Of a stretch of DNA of 64,000 nucleotides, positions 58,228 to 64,000 are shown piece after piece. Origin of the DNA: Phoronis australis (Eukaryota; Phoronida; Phoronidae); assembly GCA_002633005.1 (NCBI GenBank), contig NMRA01000507.1:124001-188000 (forward strand), given 5' to 3'. The notes under the pieces are model-generated. The model saw only the letters and a list, made by a program, of their open reading frames with translations. It made no database searches and was not told where the DNA came from. Position numbers and translations under genes: made by a program. How positions within the stretch are numbered: the stretch's first letter is position 1; each line of letters opens with the position of its first letter.

Positions 58228-60131
58228 GGGGGGGGGCGCTTATTATAGTCCAAAAGTGGTTGAAACCCCGTCTCCGAAAATGGTATTTTGACAGGCAAGT
58301 TGTTGAGATAAATCCTGCTATTAATATCTGGGAGTTACGTTCACTCGTAGACTCGTGTGGAGGCAGTGTTGTAAAAATACTAGCAGCCCAAACAACGTGA
58401 GGTCTCAACATGATTACAGTCACTCTAACAGTAATTAACGGTAATTCTCCAACAATATACTTTAACATTTTTGATACCATGGTATTGCCAATCTTAAATA
58501 TGGAGCCGAAATATGGGGTGCCTCAATTTGTAAATATATTGAAAATGTTCACGATTTTTTTATAAATATGTTCTAAGACTAAATAAAAAGCCAAATGCTT
58601 TATAAGCAAAATGCGAATGCGGTAGGCAAATGCTGTTTATAAGCTACGAGAAAACCGGTCTTATTCCGGACAAAAATATTGAACATGCATCCATCTAGTC
58701 ACCGCATGTTAACGCAATAGCGTGCGAACGGTAGAGTTAGTAGAGCAAATTTAATAAAAGGTGTACTTTATAGAAATGGTTTTGAAGTTTATCTGTTTGG
58801 CCTACGCAATCTCGATTTGTGTGTCCAGGAATTCAAACAATCAATTTGGAATGCTAGAATGGCACTCAGAAATGGATAATTCCAATAGATATGATTTTAT
58901 TGTATAATTCATCTAGAGATGGTGTCCGAAGAATTCTTGTACCATTTGCATTGTACATCTGAGTGAGTTGTCAGATGCTCGATTCACAAACTAACCATAG
59001 AAGTAGATAGACACCAGGCTGTTGCCAGGAATGACAGAATTTGGGATAAGCTAGGTAGTGTCAATTGAAAATGAGATAGAATTTATCTGTCATTATCCTA
59101 TATTGAGAGATTTAAGGAAAAATTTATATTTTCCAATCGAAAAGCCACGATGTTTTAAAACGGCTGTCCTTGTATCGTATTTAGAAGAGAAGTGTTAACC
59201 TTTTTATTATGTTAAGTAAAAATGCATGCTTGTATATGTAAGCAATGCTTATTATGTACAATAAACGATTGATTGACAGATTAGCGAAAGACCAGTAAAT
59301 TATAAAAATTGCAACCACAGCGCCATCATGACAAACGTCACAAACCAAAAACAATAGGCCTCGAGCTATTCTTAACACATGTGTTTTGTAAATAATTCAT
59401 GAAGATCAGATAAGCAATGCAACCTGTAGCACCATGTTGTACCTTAACAGACTCCTGCACACAACGAACAGCATCAGTGCCCTCTATTGGTTGACATGGG
59501 GATGACCAGGATGACAGAGAACTTAATAACTCAGAAAGCTCTTGGTATTCTCTCTCCGAGCCTTCAGTCGATTTTTACGCAGAGAAGAATGCAAACCACT
59601 TTCGTTGAAATAACGCACGTTTCCCGTTTTGGTGATAATTATATTTTCCCATCTTAGTACTCCATTTCCAATTCATTTTTAAAAACTGGAAAACAAGGAA
59701 ATTCACATTTGAGCTTTCTATAATAAACATGATTTTAACCAACAAAATAATTATGTTGAAGATTTCAATAGAAACTCCACTTTTTCCAAAAATACTGTGC
59801 AGGTACTCAAAGAGTGATAAATGCTTCTTGTGCAAAGACATGAGTTATATATTTTGTTCCAAAAGACGCTTATAATGATTTGGACAATGCCAGACGGTAC
59901 AAATATCTGACAGCAAAATGCCAGTACGTCAGAAGGAAATATTCGTGGTTAAAATTCTATGGATGATGTTGACTTGTATCCATCTTAGGCCTATATTATT
60001 TGTTCAAAATAAGAGATGTGTTAAATTATTAGTCAATCAGTCATCATTACAATGATCCCTAAGTTACCCTCCCACTTATCTAATGCTTTTGGTTTTTGAA
60101 ATAATGTTTTAACAAATACTGATCATAAATA
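58228..60131 (+). repeat. Large direct duplication D1, copy 2
   Basis: Counterpart of 55160-57096. Differences include loss of 13-19 bp segments (near 58700 and 58972) and single-base changes. After the common end (GATCATAAATA) it continues into sequence absent after copy 1. Confidence 0.9.
58258..59270 (+). mobile_element. LINE reverse-transcriptase C-terminal remnant, D1 copy 2
   Basis: The same decayed ORF2 segment as at 55195-56235, with the same YLGVTFT, KYGAEIWG and CHYPTLRDLRK signatures and additional small changes. Confidence 0.6.
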
Positions 60132-60700
60132 TTTAGGATTCCTTTCGAATTTGATCCAAGAACTCTCCAAATGGAGGAATGATAAATAACTTACAAAACA
60201 ATGCTTGATGCATTTCTTCAGACCACAGTATCTAGTAAACATCAGTTTAAGATTAATTTTTTTTCATATTTCATGATACCTTATAAATTTGTTTTTTTCG
60301 CCAAACAGTTCACTTGAAAATCTAATACGTTATCATCTCATATAGAAAAAATACAGATTTTTTTCTACCATATGAATATTCGAATTTCACCATAGAGGTA
60401 AAGACCCAATATATATTTTTCATATACACGATTTAATAATGAGCTTAAGTTTGACTTCGAGGTGAATACACTCTTACTCTACTAGTTTAAAAGCATGTTC
60501 TCCTTCAAAAATAGTATTTTCCATATCCAGTAAACACGAAATTTGTAAAATTTCTTTCCAAGCCGATGGTTATTTTCATCAAATACTTTTCTGGTCCTTG
60601 TCACTAAAAGGGATTTTATAAACGATGGAATACGAGTCATATTTAAACCACAATTTTCGCATATCTGAACCATTGTTTTTCTGGTAATTTTATACATTTA
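59575..60700 (-). mobile_element. LINE C-terminal remnant on the minus strand, longer copy
   Basis: The minus strand reads, from 60697 downward, a basic segment with IPSFIKSLLVTRTRK, then about 60340-60300 an LDFQVNC-like segment, an interrupted cysteine region near 59900, and the HLSLFEYLHSIFGKSG... C-terminus ending near 59575. The order fits the C-terminal half of a LINE ORF2 of a different clade from the + strand element. Many stops. Only the last part is shared with 56575-57090. Confidence 0.35.
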
Positions 60701-60864
60701 GTGACTACATCTTAATTCAAAGGATTCACGATTAGAGACATTCTTCCACAAAATGTATCTCTTAGCATTCTGTCATTCTTTATAAATGGCCAATTCATTC
60801 AGGAAGAAAAATTAATAACCGGCACACCTAAATTGTACGAATCCATGTCAGTGGATGGCTCCAT

Positions 60865-62124
60865 ATGCCATATCTGTTTAAAGAGTACAACATTATTTTG
60901 AAAGTATGTGCGTTTCTGGTAAACCTACAGCCGTCAATTCTCAAGGAAATTATTCCAAAGTAATTCTTGATTGCCTGTTCAATTCCAGATGTACAGTACC
61001 ATAATGGCAATACTTTTTACTTCATGTCATCTATGTTTTCGTATGAGGTAGTGGTTTGAGACTGATTATTTAATAGCAAGTGGTCTAAATAAGAAGTTGA
61101 TAGTGAACAGGAGGCGAAGGTCTGTTGCTTGTTTAGGTGTAAGCTCATCAGTTGCATTTTGGCAGGAGTGAGCAATGCTACAGTTCATTCTGCACTAATT
61201 GTGAATACTGCTTTTCACCATAATATTCTAATCCGCCATATTATGGGCAAAAATTCAAATAGAGTTGCAAAGAGCCCACCGAATTCAATCGCAAATCTTT
61301 GTTGAAATCTAAGCTCACCGTAGCCAAATTCAATTATATACAGTACAGTTGTTTTGTGACTTGCGTTGTGGAATATTAGAAGCAAGCAAACGTAAACCAG
61401 ATTTGTTTTAAGATGGTGCGACTACTTTATAGTACTTGCTAACTTTGTAACATTTAGCTCGAGTTTGGATTTTGTAAATGATAAACCAAAACAAAAGCGC
61501 CCACGAATGCATCGAAAATGTTGTGCTTCTAAGGTTGTTTATTTTCATCTTAAAAATAGCAACAAGATGGCACAAAATAGGTTGAATCCATACGAAAACG
61601 GGAAAATGCCATCATTTCTTTAATGAAAAGCTATTTACCAAATTTCATGAAAATCCGTCAAGGAACTTAAGAGGAAAGAAGCCTCTCACTGCAGGGAGAA
61701 TAGCCATAACAATTAAGTCCATATTACCAGGTTACTCCAATGGGTTCCACTCAAATACAAATTCCCCTGGACCTGGGTAGAGTTTGTTAACGCTATAATC
61801 TCGCTAAAAGCAAGACTTAGCGAGATTACGTGAGATATTGTCGTGTATTCTAAATAAGAGCACGTGATTTTGATTGGAATTGAGTGAGGTCCTATCATAG
61901 GTCCTAGCCGGTTACTGAACCCTGCCGTGATACCAATATTTATGACGTCTCTTGTATGAGACTGCCAGCCACATCAACAAGTAAATCATTTCCGGTGAAC
62001 CATGTATATTTGACTTCAACAATCATGTCTGACAAAACCCTGCCATCAGGCGAAGCACCAAGCAATCCAGTCAGTCACCTGTAATTTAGAAGTACAGTAG
62101 GCCTATTGCTTTAAGCCGATCACT
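60865..62124 (+). repeat. Large direct duplication D2, copy 1
   Basis: About 1.26 kb, from ATGCCATATCTGTTTAAAG to TTTAAGCCGATCACT, repeated at 62686-63963 with a few percent divergence by eye. It contains an M2-type MITE (61776-61924). Confidence 0.9.
61776..61924. mobile_element. MITE family M2, copy 4 (in D2 copy 1)
   Basis: The right end GGTCCTAGCCGGTTACTGAAC is clear and the left end (GTAGAGTTTGTTAACGC) is degraded. Inside is a 12-bp-arm palindrome, TAATCTCGCTAA ... TTAGCGAGATTA (61796-61828), and the family words ACGTGAGATATTG and GAGCACGTGATTTTG. Confidence 0.6.
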
Positions 62125-62684
62125 TGTCTCTGGTTTCTGGCTCCTGTTTGCTGAGTGGTTAAAACAAACATTTCATGTAAATTTTCATGTGGACAAGATA
62201 GCAGTGTTTTTTGTTTTTTTTGGGAAACTTTCAGTCAGAAAATTGTAACATTAATCTGTTGACCATGCTAGCAAAAAATTACATATTTAGCCAAAGGTTT
62301 GTTAAAAAAAATCTTAATTTCCAATTGTTCATTTACTTTATTAAATTACATCCTGAAGGAAATACGGTAATTGTTGACTAATGTTTTAATGCTATTCTTT
62401 GTAAACGATGTACACTGTATTGTTTTATATGACATGTAATTATCATGCTAGAGCAAAATAAAAGTATGAAAAAAGTTCTACAGATTACATTTGATACATA
62501 CCACTCACATCCATGACCTGAAGACCAAGTGTGAAACAAGATATCTGTGAGTTTACAGGCGCCGGTGGACAAAACAGAAAAATATAATAGATGTTAATTG
62601 CAATGCCTAAGACTTTATCGATAACAACAAAACGCAACTTGATAACACTTAAAACTACATAACATATTACGCATCAAGCCGAGC

Positions 62685-62685
62685 N
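62685..62685. other. Single unresolved base
   Basis: One N, immediately before the first base of D2 copy 2. Confidence 1.
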
Positions 62686-63963
62686 ATGCCATATCTGTTT
62701 AAAGAGTACAACATTATTTTGAAAGTATGTGCGTTTCTTGTAAACCTACAGACGTCAATTCTCAAGGAAATTATTCCAAAGTAATCCTTGATTGCCTGTT
62801 CAATTCCAGATGTACAGTACCATAATGGCAATACTTTTTACTTCATGTCATCTATGTTTTCGTATGAGGTAGTGGTTTGAGACTGATTATTTAATAGCAA
62901 GTGGTCTAAATAAGAAGTTGATAGTGAACAGAAGGCGAAGGTCTGTTGCTTGTTTAAGGTGTAAGCTCATCAGTTGCATTTTGGCAGGAGTGAGCAATGT
63001 TACAGTTCATATTTGGACTAATTATTAATACTGCTTTTCACCATAATATTCTAATCCGCCATATTATGGGAAAAAATTCAAATAGCGTTGCAAAGAGTCC
63101 ACCGAATTCAATCGCAAATCTTTGTTGAAATCTAAGCTCACCCTAGCCAAATTCAATTATATGCAGTACAGTTGTTTTGTGACTTGCGTTGTGGAATATT
63201 AGAAGCAAGCAAACGTAAACCAGATTTGTTTTAAGATGGTTCGACTACTTTATAGTACTTGCTAACTTTGTAACATTTAACTCGAGTTTGGATTTTGTAA
63301 ATGATAAACCATAACAAGAGCAACGCAGAGCGTTGCAATGCGCCCACGAATGCACCGAAAATGTTATGCTTCTAAGGTTGTTTATTTTAATCTTAAAAAA
63401 TGGCAACAAGATGGCACAAAATAGGTTGAATCCATCCGAAAACGGGAACATGCCATCATTTCTTTAATGAAAAGCTATTTACCAAATTTCATAAAAATCT
63501 GTCAAGGAACTTCAGAGGAAAGAGGTCTCTCACTGCAGGGAGTATAGCCATAACAATTAAGTCCATATTACCAGGTCACACCAATGGGTTCCACTCAAAT
63601 ACAAATTCCCCTGGACCTGGGTAGAGTTTGTTAACGCTATAATCTCGCTAAAAAGCAAGACTTAGCGAGATTACGTGAGATATTGTAGTGTATTCTAAAT
63701 AAGAGCACGTGATTTTGACTGGAATTGAGTGAGGTCCTATCATAGGTCCTAGCCGGTTACTGAACCCTGCTGTGATACCAATATTTATGACTTCTCTTGT
63801 ATGAGACTGCCAGCCACATCAACAAGTAAATCATTTCCGGTGAACCATGTATATTTGACTTCAACAATCATGTCTGACAAAACCCTGCCATCAGGCGAAG
63901 CATCAAACAATCCAGTCAGTCACCTGTAATTTAAAAGAACAGTACTGCTTTAAGCCGATCACT
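62686..63963 (+). repeat. Large direct duplication D2, copy 2
   Basis: Counterpart of 60865-62124. It has an extra segment of about 20 bp including the hairpin GCAACGCAGAGCGTTGC (63320-63336) that is absent from copy 1. No gene is recognised in either copy. Confidence 0.9.
63619..63770. mobile_element. MITE family M2, copy 5 (in D2 copy 2)
   Basis: Same element as 61776-61924, carried along by duplication D2. Confidence 0.6.
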
Positions 63964-64000
63964 ACAATCTGTAAATTTGTGAATATGTTTTGCTGGCTAG

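Noticed and set aside
1-64000. CRISPR arrays, operons, ribosome binding sites, prokaryotic terminators, rRNA or complete tRNA genes
   Set aside because: None seen. The window is animal nuclear DNA with spliceosomal introns.

Overview
This is an AT-rich stretch of animal nuclear DNA: introns with GT/AG borders, long non-coding tracts, decayed transposons, no operons and no bacterial-type coding density. The one gene identified with confidence is an aristaless-related paired-like homeobox gene (Arx) on the + strand. The ORF structure, the lack of the long alanine tracts of vertebrate ARX, and the invertebrate-style repeats suggest a bilaterian invertebrate (lophotrochozoan or invertebrate deuterostome). 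I cannot name the species. Three runs of N (14059-14077, 58161-58227, 62685) mark this as a scaffolded draft assembly.

Layout. Positions 1-3650 may hold the 3' end of an unidentified + strand gene: a 29-nt candidate exon at 769-797 and a last exon at 3157-3237 whose sequence continues past the stop as a decayed tandem repeat. Positions 3650-20560 are non-coding, with short TIR transposons, including a roughly 985-bp hAT-like element (14625-15609) that carries a second, THAP-encoding element nested in it (15114-15508). A sister copy of the nested element lies at 863-1271.

The Arx locus runs from about 20.6 kb to 35.4 kb (or 36.4 kb, depending on the poly(A) site). It has an inferred 5' UTR exon near 20640-20918, then coding exons 23690-24153, 27371-27416 and 34808-35419, which together encode 373 residues. 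The homeodomain is split by both coding introns, at homeodomain codon 31 and between residues 46 and 47, and an OAR motif lies near the C-terminus. Introns of 3.2 kb and 7.4 kb contain MITEs and AT-rich clusters of homeodomain-type TAAT sites.

Positions 35.4-51.2 kb are gene-poor, with one LINE 3' end (43824-44509), several MITE copies and some strong hairpins. Positions 51.2-64 kb are a repeat mosaic: an (ATT)n microsatellite, degenerate tandem repeats, a frameshifted THAP-domain remnant (54158-54345), and two large direct duplications (55160-57096 with 58228-60131; 60865-62124 with 62686-63963). The second copy of each begins at or beside an N. The first duplication carries decayed LINE reverse-transcriptase sequence on both strands. 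These may be recent duplications or uncollapsed haplotypes.

All homology statements come from reading the sequence and recalling family signatures. No database search was run.
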